From: Siphonodentalium dalli
Taxonomy: Eukaryota; Mollusca; Scaphopoda; Gadilida; Siphonodentaliidae
Reading direction: 5' to 3'
Length of the DNA stretch: 64,000 nucleotides
NCBI GenBank assembly: GCA_032622095.1
Contig: CP136061.1
Location: 49,483,797-49,547,796, forward strand
Position numbers and translations under genes: made by a program. Under the pieces are notes generated by a model. It had not been told where the DNA came from and did not search any database. It was given only the letters and a program-made list of their open reading frames with translations. Positions 1 to 12,261 of this stretch are shown piece after piece; position 1 is the stretch's first letter; each line of letters begins with the position of its first letter.

Positions 1-760
1 GACCCAATTGCTAGCTCTATCATTTGAGTATGTAACTCGGACAGTTCTGTATACAGTATACAGTTCTGTACCATCCACAGACTCCAGCCATACACACAGC
101 GAATCAATGAGCGTTGCATTTCGAGTATTTTCGACACTTGGTATACATGATATACGGCTTCTGCAGCAACGAAATCAAGGCAACTTAGAATGAGTTTCTG
201 AACTTTCAACGCTCACAAATCTTCTCTTATTCGGCAATGTTCTAAAAATTTGTATTTAATAGGGAGAGTTGCTACTGTTCGCATTTGCCTCATACGGGGA
301 TGACGGGGATCTGATATGGAACCCTTTCCACATATGGAACAGTCTTCTTTGAAATAAAATGGCTCTTGTTTAGACATCATTTTCTTGGAGAGCGGAACCG
401 TATATCCATACACTCAGGATTGACACTGAAGGTTCTTTTCCTATCAGTGAAATCACACCTACAATTGCTATGGACCAAGACCTTACCAATGGGTGTGGTT
501 ATTTGTTGCCCCTTTAAATATTCAGATAAGTGGTTACATCCTCGCTTATCAGAGAAGTCAAACAAAGTCTCCAATCCTTCTGCCATAACTTGTACCAATG
601 GATTTTCCTTAGTGTCCACATTAAATTGACACATGCTATGAAAGGACAAGACTCGCAAGTCCTCTTGAAAGTTGCTGACCCCAACATATGGGGTTGGTTC
701 TGCCATTGCCGAACACGTACCACACCAAACAAGAGAGTATGATAATAAAACCCCCAAAAC
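1..760 (-). pseudogene. Fragment of an uncharacterised invertebrate multi-copy protein family, frameshifted
   Basis: Reading the minus strand downwards from about 757, one frame stays open to 377 and contains VLVHSNCRCDFTDRKR. The protein continues in another frame from about 410 (KEDCSICGKGSISDPRHPR, then VATLPIKYKFLEHC) until a stop near 213. After that stop the same frame carries a further plausible stretch (LSCLDFVAAEAVYH). The order of segments, a His/Cys pair followed by a CxxC zinc-ribbon-like site and an LSCxDxVAAEAxYH block, matches what I recall of an uncharacterised family repeated many times in sponges, cnidarians and molluscs. No function is known to me. At least one frameshift (377-410) and one stop (about 213) break it, and its end leaves the window at position 1. 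It is probably dead. Confidence 0.5.
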
Positions 761-1514
761 ATTGCAGTTTGAATATGCAATAAGCCTTCTGCGTACATGT
801 ATGTTGGCATCGTTGATTTCAACAGAAGACGAAAAATAAACACAATTTCAAACAAAACACCTATCAAAACAACTATATCAAGAAATGATTGGCCACCACA
901 CACTTGAAGAAACAATCGCTACGTTATATTTGATAGTTATATTACATAAATCATTGAATTGATAGTCTAATTGGATCATTAAAGAGCGTTAAACACGAGT
1001 CATTTAAAATAAAGAGCATTAATTTATATGTAGGCCCATCACTTCATCTTTTCATAGTATATCGCTACGCTCAAGTAAGAATGAAAAATTCGAGACTGAC
1101 TATATATGTAGTTTAATGAAAGCAATTAGAGAGCGTTTAATTAAACGGACTTTCATCATGATATAAGAAATACGCTTTCCATAGCCCATATTTATGTAAA
1201 TATATTATCTGATGACCTTGCTATTATATAATCGTTCATTATATTTAAATATATGTACTGAAAACAACTTTTATCTAGATCACTTAGTGCACATACGGAG
1301 TCCCGTAGTCACAAATACCTTCATAAATTACGTCAGACCCCTCCCCTATTCAGGGCGCTGTAGAAACTTTTCCCCAAAGCGGAATTTAGCGGATTTTGGA
1401 TATGTTATACACGAAGGTCTCCTCTTTCCAACGATAACAAATTTAGCTTGTTAAGAATTTTTTCCGGGTAGGTCCTATAATTCAGCTCCGACAGCCAGAC
1501 TAGAACCCACACAT
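761..1514. other. No gene seen
   Basis: AT-rich DNA with short open frames only. A TAAAGAGCG motif at 980-988 belongs to a recurring motif discussed under findings. Confidence 0.5.
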
Positions 1515-1690
1515 CAAAGCTCAGAGTGATCAGATATCGATTTTTGAAGTTCTTTAATTTCTCGAGATTTGGGCCAGTAATTTAGTCTGCCTCGTGCCCA
1601 AACAGACAAATTGCGAGTGTAAGATGGATAACTCTAAAATCAACAATAATAAACCACTTGATTTTAGAGTACACCTCTTGGTGGGTTCGA
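1515..1690 (+). repeat. Fragment related to the TTAA element at 35014-35479
   Basis: Two blocks, ATCAGATATCGATTTTTGAA followed by a CTCGAG-containing stretch and then GATAACTCTAAAATCAA, recur in the same order and orientation at about 35120-35245 inside the complete TTAA-flanked element. The terminal inverted repeats of that element are not present here, so this is a partial or diverged copy. Confidence 0.6.
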
Positions 1691-1811
1691 TCATCATAAC
1701 ATATGTATCAAATAAGGATATACTGTTTGTTAACAATTACCACATGCTCATTGTGGCTGCTTTATTTGTTGGCAATGATGTGCCCAATATTGAAATTTCT
1801 AATGACAATGG

Positions 1812-2362
1812 CTGCGGACACACGTACCACAGTAGCGATGTCGTAGTAGGTGTGACAATTTATTATGGTGGAGTTTGGTGACAATTGGTGGTCATAATTA
1901 CAATGCAATAGCTAGCCATGTCATCAATGCATATTCGCACAACGAGTGTACCAAGCTCTACCAGCGTCATGGTAGTTATATCAAGGATATATCTACCTGA
2001 ATGTCTTGTCGCTGTTGATCTTTACTCAACACGCAAACTAAAAAAGACAATTGGGGAACTGTCTTAACACGCAGGAAATTAATGTAAGTAGATAAATATT
2101 CATTGAGATAATATCAATAAAACTTACGACGATCGATCGTGCAATGATATATATCGTAGAGAATAAATGTAGCAAAACATAATGAATAGAGATCAACCTT
2201 GGTGAAACGCAATTGGTTAATTGGTCCAGTCGACTCATTTTGTGGAAATTCAGCGGGCTAGCAATGGCATATTTATTATGACAACCATTTGTCCCCATAA
2301 TAAATTATTTGTCACACCTACTATGCCATTTTTACTGTGGTACGTGTGTCCGCAGCCAATAT
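1812..2362. repeat. Inverted repeat, arms about 95 bp, spacer about 355 bp
   Basis: GGCTGCGGACACACGTACCA at 1812 has its reverse complement ending near 2360. The similarity continues inward through GTAGGTGTGACAA and an ATTTATTATG block. The arms are diverged by several substitutions and small indels. It could be a degraded foldback element; no coding content is seen in the spacer. Confidence 0.65.
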
Positions 2363-2680
2363 TGAATCAGATTCTGAACGCAAGTGTATTATTGATCCAA
2401 GTATTTGGTATACATTATACGGCAATTCCCACCCTTTGTCGTATAAACACTATACACAAACTATCTAGTAGCTCAATAACCATCTGATGATTTCCGTTCA
2501 CTTTAAACACTACCACTCCAGATATGACAACAATCGACCCATAAATACCCTTTTCTATTACCACAACAGACACTCATTCTATACTTTGTGACAAGGACTT
2601 TGATTCAACCTTTCGACCATTAGTGTAAATGGAAAACTACTCACAGTTATTAAAACACGTACAGTAACAATAAATTGAAA

Positions 2681-3276
2681 GATAGAATGGGCGACCAAAC
2701 ATACGACTATTTCCCATGCGTATCTAACCTATCACCACTGTTATTCTCACTTTACCTGAACGATCAGGAAAAAATTCTCAAATCAGAATATGGGAAGGAT
2801 TGATTAAAATGTCACGGGATATATTTAAGAAATAACTCTTGTTTCGATTAAGGTTATGCAGTTATAACCGGAAAGTTTGAAGATAAAGAGCGGTATACTA
2901 CCCGTAGAGTACACTATCAACTTGCATATTGTAAAATACTTGATGCAAGTTAAGAATATGTAGCAGGGCCGGTTCTTTAAGATTATATCTCAACTGGCCC
3001 GGAAAGTCGTCTGTAAAGCTGGACAAGCAATGTTTTTGGGCAATTTTATACTATAGTTGACAGTGGTTAGCATTACAGAATAACTTTTTCCAATTCCGTA
3101 CTTGTAACCATCGCTTGTCAACAGAGAGAGGTCGATGGAATGAAACAAACTTACTAAATATATTCTGTCCCTTATGTAATAAACGACAGCTCGGAGATGA
3201 ACTGTATTACCGATTAGAATGTGAAAGCTTAGCGAGGAAAGAAATCATCTCTTGTCCAGCAAATATACAAACATAG
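2681..3276 (+). pseudogene. Non-LTR retrotransposon ORF2 relic, copy 1
   Basis: The frame at 2681-2809 encodes NLSPLLFSLYLND, the characteristic block after the QG motif of LINE reverse transcriptases. The frame at 3076-3276 encodes FRTCNHRLSTERGRW and then CPLCN...GDELYYRLEC. This matches the C-terminal region of LINE ORF2 proteins, where an FR..H.L..E.GR.. block precedes a CxxC..H/Y..C knuckle. The part between the two blocks is missing or scrambled, the first frame ends in TGA at about 2807, and the second ends in TAG at 3274. It is an old, internally deleted LINE copy that was later duplicated with the whole segment. Confidence 0.75.
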
Positions 3277-3326
3277 TAACATAGCAACTAGTAACATAGC
3301 AACTAATAACATAGCAACTAGTAACA
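3276..3326 (+). repeat. 15-bp tandem repeat, three units in copy 1
   Basis: Units of AACATAGCAACTAGT. The tandem partner near 8729 has one unit fewer, which accounts for one of the length differences between the two large copies. Confidence 0.85.
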
Positions 3327-3654
3327 TGTTAGGTGAGATGCTGAATATGGAAATATAGAATACAGAAATATTGAACGGTTTGCGAGATACACATTTTTAA
3401 ATTATTCTAAAGGGACTAAATAATACAGTGGCTGGTTTAGGACATGGGAATTGTTTTTATTTCGTGGCCACGAAATAATAATTCATAGCCACGAAAAAAA
3501 TATTTTATCCCCATTCAGTCAGATATATACACTTCATATAACGGCTTATAGTATCTGGTATAGACTATATCGAATAGACGGTTACTTGTCATACACAAGA
3601 ACCCGTTTCCGACACACAGTTCAAGGGAACATTAAATGGGTCTAAAATATTACT

Positions 3655-4085
3655 CGACCATTTGACGATTTAGGTCAAACATATGGTGTTGTAGGGTAAA
3701 CAAAATCGGTCAAGGGGCAAATAAATGGAAAGGTTGCCCTGTTTGAACCCCTCTGGACGGCGGTTATTTTGGATCGGGATGAGGTGAAAGCGGTAAATAG
3801 TTAGATTGACTTGGGAGCCACACAACACCATTTCTTTGATCTAAATTGGTCGAGGGGGGCGATAAATGGAATGGGTACCCTATTTGAACTGCTCCGTACG
3901 GCGGCCATTATGTATCTGGTGGGGTGAAATGTGTGAATATCTAGACTGGCTGGCGGGCCACTCTACAACACCCTTTGTTTGACCTAAATTGGTCAAAGGG
4001 TCGAGAAATGGCATGGGTGCCCTATTTGAACCCATCTGGACGGCGGCCATTTTGGATCGACGTGGGATGAAATATACCCATCTTT
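3655..4085 (+). repeat. Three diverged 141-bp tandem units
   Basis: The block TTTGAAC..CT..ACGGCGG recurs with starts at 3742, 3883 and 4025 (steps of 141 and 142 bp), each followed by a diverged GGGGTGAAA block. Short frames through this region are shadows. The array is repeated in copy 2 at about 9115-9545. Confidence 0.8.
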
Positions 4086-4589
4086 AATACACATGAACAT
4101 GGCGACAAGGTGTCTGGTAGTTTCACCCCCTTGTTCATTGCTGTATCAGCTAGCAATATCATGCACATGCAGTGACATGGCAATATATGGGTGTCCCATT
4201 CTACTCCCGCCGACACATACGGTAGGCCTAGTCGCACTCAAACATTTGTCAAACTATCTTGGGAACTTAACTCCTGATTTACAGCTATTCGGAATAGAGA
4301 GGAGCGAGTCGCCACGAAACGCTATAGTTATGTCACCATGTATCTGACAAACATTTGTGATTGATATACACGGAGTGTCCTTAGTGAGCGATACAATCAT
4401 ATAACCAACAATAGCATGTTACATGTACTTGGCAAAATCGAAGATATCTCGAAGAAACGTGGTCCTAATGGCCCAGACAAAGGTGCCATGTTTGATATAT
4501 TAAGTGTTTATATAGGCAAATAAATCATATATATCTGCGTCCGTTACAGCAATGCCATTGTCGGCCATATTCGGCACACAAATACTATT

Positions 4590-4646
4590 TCGTGAATTAG
4601 TTATTTCGTGGCCACGAATTAGTTATTTCGTGGCCACGAATTAGTG
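4590..4646. repeat. Tandem 22-bp units built on the palindrome TTCGTGGCCACGAA
   Basis: Two complete TTCGTGGCCACGAA palindromes 22 bp apart with a partial third unit. Related copies lie at 3462-3500 and, in the second large copy, at about 8895-8955 and 10055-10110. Copy number differs between the tandem copies by exactly one 22-bp unit near 8930, so the unit expands or contracts. Confidence 0.85.
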
Positions 4647-5534
4647 TAGTGATTAAAACCGGTTCCATAGATACCGCGAGAGTGGCTAAATATGTCTCCA
4701 GGCTTCCAAATCCCCAGTTACAACAACAACACCCCCGTGTACGTGGTACGGCCAAAGCCGATGATACGGCCAAAGCCGAGGAAATGGGAAAGTCCTTTTC
4801 ACGTATATGATATGGGGATATGTTTGTTTCTCATTGTAAAACAGACATCGAGCATCGTATGTGTATGACCACACGAAGCAGAAGTATTTATCCACCAGTT
4901 GTCAATCAGTTTTCCCAGATCAGACCATTAATTGTTTTTTGGCGAATTTTTTCAATGCTGTTTTTGCTTTTGCTCACTCAATTTTTCGAGAACATCCATT
5001 CACTAGTATAGTTCCTGGACTTCCACGCTTCCAAAACAAATGCCGGTATATAGTTGAATATGTCAATGAAGCATAGGATTTGACAGAATTTTAAAAATCC
5101 ATGTCGTTCTCAATATCCGCGCGATATGAATGGACCACTGTCGGTCCAGAAAGATCCGAAAGGCACAGATGAGGATCCGACCAAACGCCGAGTTTCTGTG
5201 CAGTAAATATGCGTATTACTTAAGGAGTTCTGATGAGTTTTCGAGTGTTTATGTGTATCTGAGACTGATCATTTGGACTGCGAATGACATCGAAAATATG
5301 AATCCATAAGATATTCGAAATATTGTGTGCATATATATTATGAATATGTTTCAATTGAAATTAGTTGAACATCCATCTCAGCATTCAGATTTGCGATATC
5401 AAGAACGTGAATGAATGATAACGCGATGCCTTGATCTCACGCACGTGAATGCTGCCGTTAGCATGCACGCAGCTAATCGGATATTCGTTTAGTATTAACA
5501 TGCTTGGAGTTTGTATATATACCATGCACACATG

Positions 5535-5543
5535 CCGGACGAC
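5535..5543. repeat. Target-site duplication, left, of the foldback element
   Basis: CCGGACGAC here is repeated at 6798-6806. The corresponding empty site in the inverted partial copy (about 17502-17511, minus strand) reads TCGCACGAC once. Confidence 0.85.
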
Positions 5544-6797
5544 GAATGCTAGACGTTTCGGCACCTGGACGTTTCGGCACCTGGGGTTGCCGTTCTGCAC
5601 CTGGACGTTTCGGCACCTGACTTTTCGTCACCTTGGACTTTTCGGCACCTGCTAATTTTCAGACCAACGAAATTATGAGTGAAGACTAAATTATTTTTTG
5701 TATTCTTTATTTCAATAAAGCGTTGGACGCACTTCAAATCGGCTCCGGCAAAACTCAAATTAACCAGCTATAGACACCGGCGCAATACGTCATGAATCGT
5801 GGATTCGTTTAACGAAATCATAGTGTCATGTCGCAAACCATGTATAGCATGGGTTAACGTAGCGTATTTCAAGATGCACAATGTTTACTCATATATATCG
5901 ACATGTGGCCGTTCTACCAAGGGTCTGATGCTGCGGCGTCGATGTGAAAATTAAGTTGGTCAATACAAATTATGATAGCTCTCTGAACAGACAACATTGT
6001 CTGTTCGCGATATATAAGAGGGTAATCAATACTGATATTGCTAAAATACTCACATACTGCACGAGGGGGAGAAGCTTGAAGTCCGGGCACTTCTATAAAG
6101 AGTCTGGTGGTGTGGTGTCGATTTGAAAATTCCGTTTGTCGATTCGCTACGTCATATTATGATAGTTCTCTGAACAGATAGCCCTGTTGGTTCCCGATAT
6201 ATAAGAGGTCCATCAATACCTGATATACTCAAATACACTGCACCGAGTGATGAGTTTGAAGTCCAGACACTTATATCAAGGGGGTGTTGATGTCGTGTCG
6301 ATGTGAGAATCAAATTGGTCGATAGCTCCTACGTCATAACATGATAGCTCTCAAAACAGGCCATCCGATCTATTCGCGATATATAAGAGGGACACCAATA
6401 ACGATATTTCAACACAAAAAAATGCACCACATAAATAGTGCAGCGGCCGAACGCCCAAATGGTTGGGTAACCCTACCCACGGTAGAACAAGTTGAAATCA
6501 ATATATATACCAGGTTGGGGTATGACGAACAAGTAAAGTTGATTGGCGTTTGTTGTCTCTTCGCCTGTCGGTATTCATATTGGGAAATTCCGCTGCTGCA
6601 CATTCGATGCTACCAACAGCAAAGACAATATCATATATGAAACGAAAACAAAAAGAAACAAGTGTCGAAACATCTTCGGTGAAGTGCCGAAACGTCCAAG
6701 CACCTGGGCCGAAACAACCAAGTGCCGAAAACCCAGGTGCCGAAACGTCCAGAAAACGAGGTGCCGAAACGTCTGGGTGCCGAAACGCCCTGCACCC
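5544..6797. mobile_element. Foldback/MULE-like transposon with satellite-type inverted ends, copy 1
   Basis: The 1254-bp segment is bordered by the 9-bp direct repeat CCGGACGAC and is missing from the inverted partial copy at 17289-18312. Its left end (5551-5656) holds several units of about 16-18 bp containing CGTTTCGGCACCTGGA. Its right end (about 6664-6790) holds the same unit in opposite orientation (AGGTGCCGAAACGTCC). The interior has three diverged units of about 185 bp and no transposase. Tandem-repeat termini with a 9-bp target duplication are typical of Drosophila foldback elements and some Mutator-like elements. It is presumably non-autonomous. Confidence 0.85.
5936..6420 (+). repeat. 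Three internal units of about 185 bp inside the foldback element
   Basis: CGATATATAAGAGG recurs at 6008, 6195 and 6377, each in a block that begins GTGTCGATGTGA (or close) and contains GATAG(C/T)TCTC and GAAGTCC. Each unit carries a TATA-like TATATAAG. Repeated in copy 2 with an offset of 5464. Confidence 0.8.
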
Positions 6798-6806
6798 CCG
6801 GACGAC
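6798..6806. repeat. Target-site duplication, right, of the foldback element
   Basis: CCGGACGAC, identical to 5535-5543. Confidence 0.85.
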
Positions 6807-7433
6807 ACGGCGTATCAACGATTTGTTATAATCATGTTTATTGTACAGACTTTATGACTCGTTCCCACTCGAGTAGACCGTTACGCGAAAATGAAACCGA
6901 AAGAATATACATATATCGTATTGCTCCAATCCTGGCTTATTAAAGAGTCATCAGATAAAATTGTAACGATTCTATGTTAACACACTAAACATCCGAACAT
7001 ATATCATTACAATGTGCTATGTGTGGCACACGTGTGTGCCTTCTTATCTGGATATCGATGGACCTCTGTATTGTGTCTATGTAGCACATGTAGTCAGCTT
7101 ACCAACCAACAACACCATGTTTAAACAAAATCAAACCAGACCATGCGGTTTTGATAAATAGCGTATCTTCCTCAGATGAAAGACAAATAAATTTATGATG
7201 CATGACACGTTATACTCATCATCGGGTATCGTGAATGTTTGCACGAGCTGAGCTATAATCACAACAATTATCTCTGTCTGTGAACAAAGCAAAAACAGCC
7301 AGTCCGCATAAAATCACCGGGCGCTGAAGGCTTAATTAAAGTATAATTAATCCCTTGATCGGTCAATTCATCCGGTCCCTTATGTGTTGCGCGGATATTT
7401 TGTGGCATCTCGAATTTAGTATTATGAAACACC

Positions 7434-7760
7434 ATGTCTGAATCAGACGCGCCATTGGAAATCGTGCCTAGAGAGGAAGCGTTAGGGAAATCCATGCAGA
7501 TGCGACTTGTGCGGAAAATATATTTCTACAAATTACAACCTAAAGCGGCATCTTAAAATACATGTAGTTGACGAATCCCAGAAATGTTCTGCGTGCACTC
7601 AGTTTTTTCAACAGAAGAAGAATTAACGAGCCACAATCGCTCCAAGCATGCATATCACAGTCTCTGTTCGGAGTGAGGACACACATTTAGGAGAAAGCGT
7701 GATTTGAATACACATGTCAGACGGAAACATTGTTCTAAAAAGACCCCTTATTGCATCATC
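7434..7760 (+). pseudogene. Broken C2H2 zinc-finger exon, copy 1
   Basis: An ATG at 7434 opens a short frame (MSESDAPLEIVPREEA). One base out of frame with it, from about 7496, lies a clean C2H2 finger: CDLCGKYISTNYNLKRHLKI plus H, fitting C-x2-C-x12-H-x3-H. A second finger begins CSACTQFFQQ, is interrupted by a stop and continues in another frame with ELTSHNRSKH. A third stretch (FRRKRDLNTHVRRKH) follows an in-frame TGA. At least two frameshifts and one stop make it non-functional. C2H2 fingers usually bind DNA; the original protein is not recognisable. Confidence 0.75.
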
Positions 7761-8133
7761 ATTGTTTCGGGTAGTACTTCCCTGACAATACCAAGTACCA
7801 TAAGTACCAATATATTTCAACATGTGCATATAATTGAAATTGAAACCAACCAAGTATTTGGTATACATTATACGGCAATTCCCACCCTTTGTCGTATAAA
7901 CACTATACACAAACTATCTAGTAGCTCAATAACCATCTGATGATTTCCGTTCACTTTAAACACTACCACTCCAGATATGACAACAATCGACCCATAAATA
8001 CCCTTTTCTATTACCACAACAGACACTCATTCTATACTTTGTGACAAGGATTTTGATTCAACCTTTCGACCATTAGTGTAAATGGAAAACTACTCACAGT
8101 TATTAAAACACGTACAGTAACAATAAATTGAAA

Positions 8134-8729
8134 GATAGAATGGGCGACCAAACATACGACTATTTCCCATGCGTATCTAACCTATCACCACTGTTATTCT
8201 CACTTTACCTGAACGATCAGGAAAAAATTCTCAAATCAGAATATGGGAAGGATTGATTAAAATGTCACGGGATATATTTAAGAAATAACTCTTGTTTCGA
8301 TTAAGGTTATGCAGTTATAACCGGAAAGTTTGAAGATAAAGAGCGGTATACTACCCGTAGAGTACACTATCAACTTGCATATTGTAAAATACTTGATGCA
8401 AGTTAAGAATATGTAGCAGGGCCGGTTCTTTAAGATTATATCTCAACTGGCCCGGAAAGTCGTCTGTAAAGCTGGACAAGCAATGTTTTTGGGCAATTTT
8501 ATACTATAGTTGACAGTGGTTAGCATTACAGAATAACTTTTTCCAATTCCGTACTTGTAACCATCGCTTGTCAACAGAGAGAGGTCGATGGAATGAAACA
8601 AACTTACTAAATATATTCTGTCCCTTATGTAATAAACGACAGCTCGGAGATGAACTGTATTACCGATTAGAATGTGAAAGCTTAGCGAGGAAAGAAATCA
8701 TCTCTTGTCCAGCAAATATACAAACATAG
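8134..8729 (+). pseudogene. Non-LTR retrotransposon ORF2 relic, copy 2
   Basis: Duplicate of the relic at 2681-3276, with the same reverse-transcriptase block (NLSPLLFSLYLND) and the same C-terminal zinc-knuckle block and disruptions, offset by 5453. Confidence 0.75.
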
Positions 8730-9114
8730 TAACATAGCAACTAGTAACATAGCAACTAGTAACATGTTAGGTGAGATGCTGAATATGGAAATATAGAATA
8801 CAGAAATATTGAACGGTTTGCGAGATACACATTTTTAAATTATTCTAAAGGGACTAAATAATACAGTGGCTGGTTTAGGACATGGGAATTGTTTTTATTT
8901 CGTGGCCACGAAATAATAATTCATAGCCACGAAATAACTAATTCGTGGCCACGAAAAAAATATTTTATCCCCATTCAGTCAGATATATACACTTCATATA
9001 ACGGCTTATAGTATCTGGTATAGACTATATCGAATAGACGGTTACTTGTCATACACAAGAACCCGTTTCCGACACACAGTTCAAGGGAACATTAAATGGG
9101 TCTAAAATATTACT

Positions 9115-9545
9115 CGACCATTTGACGATTTAGGTCAAACATATGGTGTTGTAGGGTAAACAAAATCGGTCAAGGGGCAAATAAATGGAAAGGTTGCCCT
9201 GTTTGAACCCCTCTGGACGGCGGTTATTTTGGATCGGGATGAGGTGAAAGCGGTAAATAGTTAGATTGACTTGGGAGCCACACAACACCATTTCTTTGAT
9301 CTAAATTGGTCGAGGGGGGCGAGAAATGGAATGGGTACCCTATTTGAACTGCTCCGTACGGCGGCCATTATGTATCTGGTGGGGTGAAATGTGTGAATAT
9401 CTAGACTGGCTGGCGGGCCACTCTACAACACCCTTTGTTTGACCTAAATTGGTCAAAGGGTCGAGAAATGGCATGGGTGCCCTATTTGAACCCATCTGGA
9501 CGGCGGCCATTTTGGATCGACGTGGGATGAAATATACCCATCTTT
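9115..9545 (+). repeat. Three diverged 141-bp tandem units, copy 2
   Basis: Duplicate of 3655-4085, offset 5460. Confidence 0.8.
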
Positions 9546-11007
9546 AATACACATGAACATGGCGACAAGGTGTCTGGTAGTTTCACCCCCTTGTTCATTG
9601 CTGTATCAGCTAGCAACATCATGCACATGCAGTGACATGGCAATATATGGGTGTCCCATTCTACTCCCGCCGACACATACGGTAGGCCTAGTCGCACTCA
9701 AACATTTGTCAAACTATCTTGGGAACTTAACTCCTGATAATTTACAGCTATTCGGAATAGAGAGGAGCGAGTCGCCACGAAACGCTATAGTTATGTCACC
9801 ATGTATCTGACAAACATTTGTGATTGATATACACGGAGTGTCCTTAGTGAGCGATACAATCATATAACCAACAATAGCATGTTACATGTACTTGGCAAAA
9901 TCGAAGATATCTCGAAGAAACGTGGTCCTAATGGCCCAGACAAAGGTGCCATGTTTGATATATTAAGTGTTTATATAGGCAAATAAATCATATATATCTG
10001 CGTCCGTTACAGCAATGCCATTGTCGGCCATATTCGGCACACAAATACTATTTCGTGAATTAGTTATTTCGTGGCCACGAATTAGTTATTTCGTGGCCAC
10101 GAATTAGTGTAGTGATTAAAACCGGTTCCATAGATACCGCGAGAGTGGCTAAATATGTCTCCAGGCTTCCAAATCCCCAGTTACAACAACAACACCCCCG
10201 TGTACGTGGTACGGCCAAAGCCGATGATACGGCCAAAGCCGAGGAAATGGGAAAGTCCTTTTCACGTATATGATATGGGGATATGTTTGTTTCTCATTGT
10301 AAAACAGACATCGAGCATCGTATGTGTATGACCACACGAAGCAGAAGTATTTATCCACCAGTTGTCAATCAGTTTTCCCAGATCAGACCATTAATTGTTT
10401 TTTGGCGAATTTTTTTCAATGCTGTTTTTGCTTTTGCTCACTCAATTTTTCGAGAACATCCATTCACTAGTATAGTTCCTGGACTTCCACGCTTCCAAAA
10501 CAAATGCCGGTATATAGTTGAATATGTCAATGAAGCATAGGATTTGACAGAATTTTAAAAATCCATGTCGTTCTCAATATCCGCGCGATATGAATGGACC
10601 ACTGTCGGTCCAGAAAGATCCGAAAGGCACAGATGAGGATCCGACCAAACGCCGAGTTTCTGTGCAGTAAATATGCGTATTACTTAAGGAGTTCTGATGA
10701 GTTTTCGAGTGTTTATGTGTATCTGAGACTGATCATTTGGACTGCGAATGACATCGAAAATATGAATCCATAAGATATTCGAAATATTGTGTGCATATAT
10801 ATTATGAATATGTTTCAATTGAAATTAGTTGAACATCCATCTCAGCATTCAGATTTGCGATATCAAGAACGTGAATGAATGATAACGCGATGCCTTGATC
10901 TCACGCACGTGAATGCTGCCGTTAGCATGCACGCAGCTAATCGGATATTCGTTTAGTATTAACATGCTTGGAGTTTGTATATATACCATGCACACATGCC
11001 GGACGAC

Positions 11008-12261
11008 GAATGCTAGACGTTTCGGCACCTGGACGTTTCGGCACCTGGGGTTGCCGTTCTGCACCTGGACGTTTCGGCACCTGACTTTTCGTCACCTTGG
11101 ACTTTTCGGCACCTGCTAATTTTCAGACCAACGAAATTATGAGTGAAGACTAAATTATTTTTTGTATTCTTTATTTCAATAAAGCGTTGGACGCACTTCA
11201 AATCGGCTCCGGCAAAATTCAAATTAACCAGGTATAGACACCGGCGCAATACGTCATGAATCGTGGATTCGTTTAACGAAATCATAGTGTCATGTCGCAA
11301 ACCATGTATAGCATGGGTTAACGTAGCGTATTTCAAGATGCACAATGTTTACTCATATATATCGACATGTGGCCGTTCTACCAAGGGTCTGATGCTGCGG
11401 CGTCGATGTGAAAATTAAGTTGGTCAATACAAATTATGATAGCTCTCTGAACAGACAACATTGTCTGTTCGCGATATATAAGAGGGTAATCAATACTGAT
11501 ATTGCTAAAATACTCACATACTGCACGAGGGGGAGAAGCTTGAAGTCCGGGCACTTCTATAAAGAGTCTGGTGGTGTGGTGTCGATTTGAAAATTCCGTT
11601 TGTCGATTCGCTACGTCATATTATGATAGTTCTCTGAACAGATAGCCCTGTTGGTTCCCGATATATAAGAGGTCCATCAATACCTGATATACTCAAATAC
11701 ACTGCACCGAGTGATGAGTTTGAAGTCCAGACACTTATATCAAGGGGGTGTTGATGTCGTGTCGATGTGAGAATCAAATTGGTCGATAGCTCCTACGTCA
11801 TAACATGATAGCTCTCAAAACAGGCCATCCGATCTATTCGCGATATATAAGAGGGACACCAATAACGATATTTCAACACAAAAAAATGCACCACATAAAT
11901 AGTGCAGCGGCCGAACGCCCAAATGGTTGGGTAACCCTACCCACGGTAGAACAAGTTGAAATCAATATATATACCAGGTTGGGGTATGACGAACAAGTAA
12001 AGTTGATTGGCGTTTGTTGTCTCTTCGCCTGTCGGTATTCATATTGGGAAATTCCGCTGCTGCACATTCGATGCTACCAACAGCAAAGACAATATCATAT
12101 ATGAAACGAAAACAAAAATAAACAAGTGTCGAAACATCTTCGGTGAAGTGCCGAAACGTCCAAGCACCTGGGCCGAAACAACCAAGTGCCGAAAACCCAG
12201 GTGCCGAAACGTCCAGAAAACGAGGTGCCGAAACGTCTGGGTGCCGAAACGTCCTGCACCC
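11008..12261. mobile_element. Foldback/MULE-like transposon, copy 2
   Basis: Duplicate of 5544-6797 with the same CCGGACGAC flanks (about 10999-11007 and 12262-12270). It was copied as part of the large duplication rather than inserted again, because its position relative to the flanks is identical. Confidence 0.85.

Larger units (their letters stand above)
2398..7850 (+). repeat. Tandem duplication, copy 1 (about 5.45 kb)
   Basis: The segment is repeated head to tail at 7851-13313. Equivalent bases lie 5453 apart at the start and 5463 apart at the end. The shift comes from one fewer or more 15-bp unit near 3290, a 22-bp palindrome unit near 3490, a 3-bp indel near 4280 and single-base indels. 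Few substitutions are visible, so the duplication is recent. The junction is CCAAC/CCAAG, a few bases of microhomology. Contents in order: LINE relic, a three-unit 141-bp repeat, TTCGTGGCCACGAA palindromes, foldback transposon, zinc-finger relic. Confidence 0.95.

Noticed and set aside
5544-6797. Assigning the foldback element to hAT on the basis of an 8-bp duplication
   Set aside because: The flanking repeat is 9 bp (CCGGACGAC) and the outermost bases do not form matching CAGGG-type ends.
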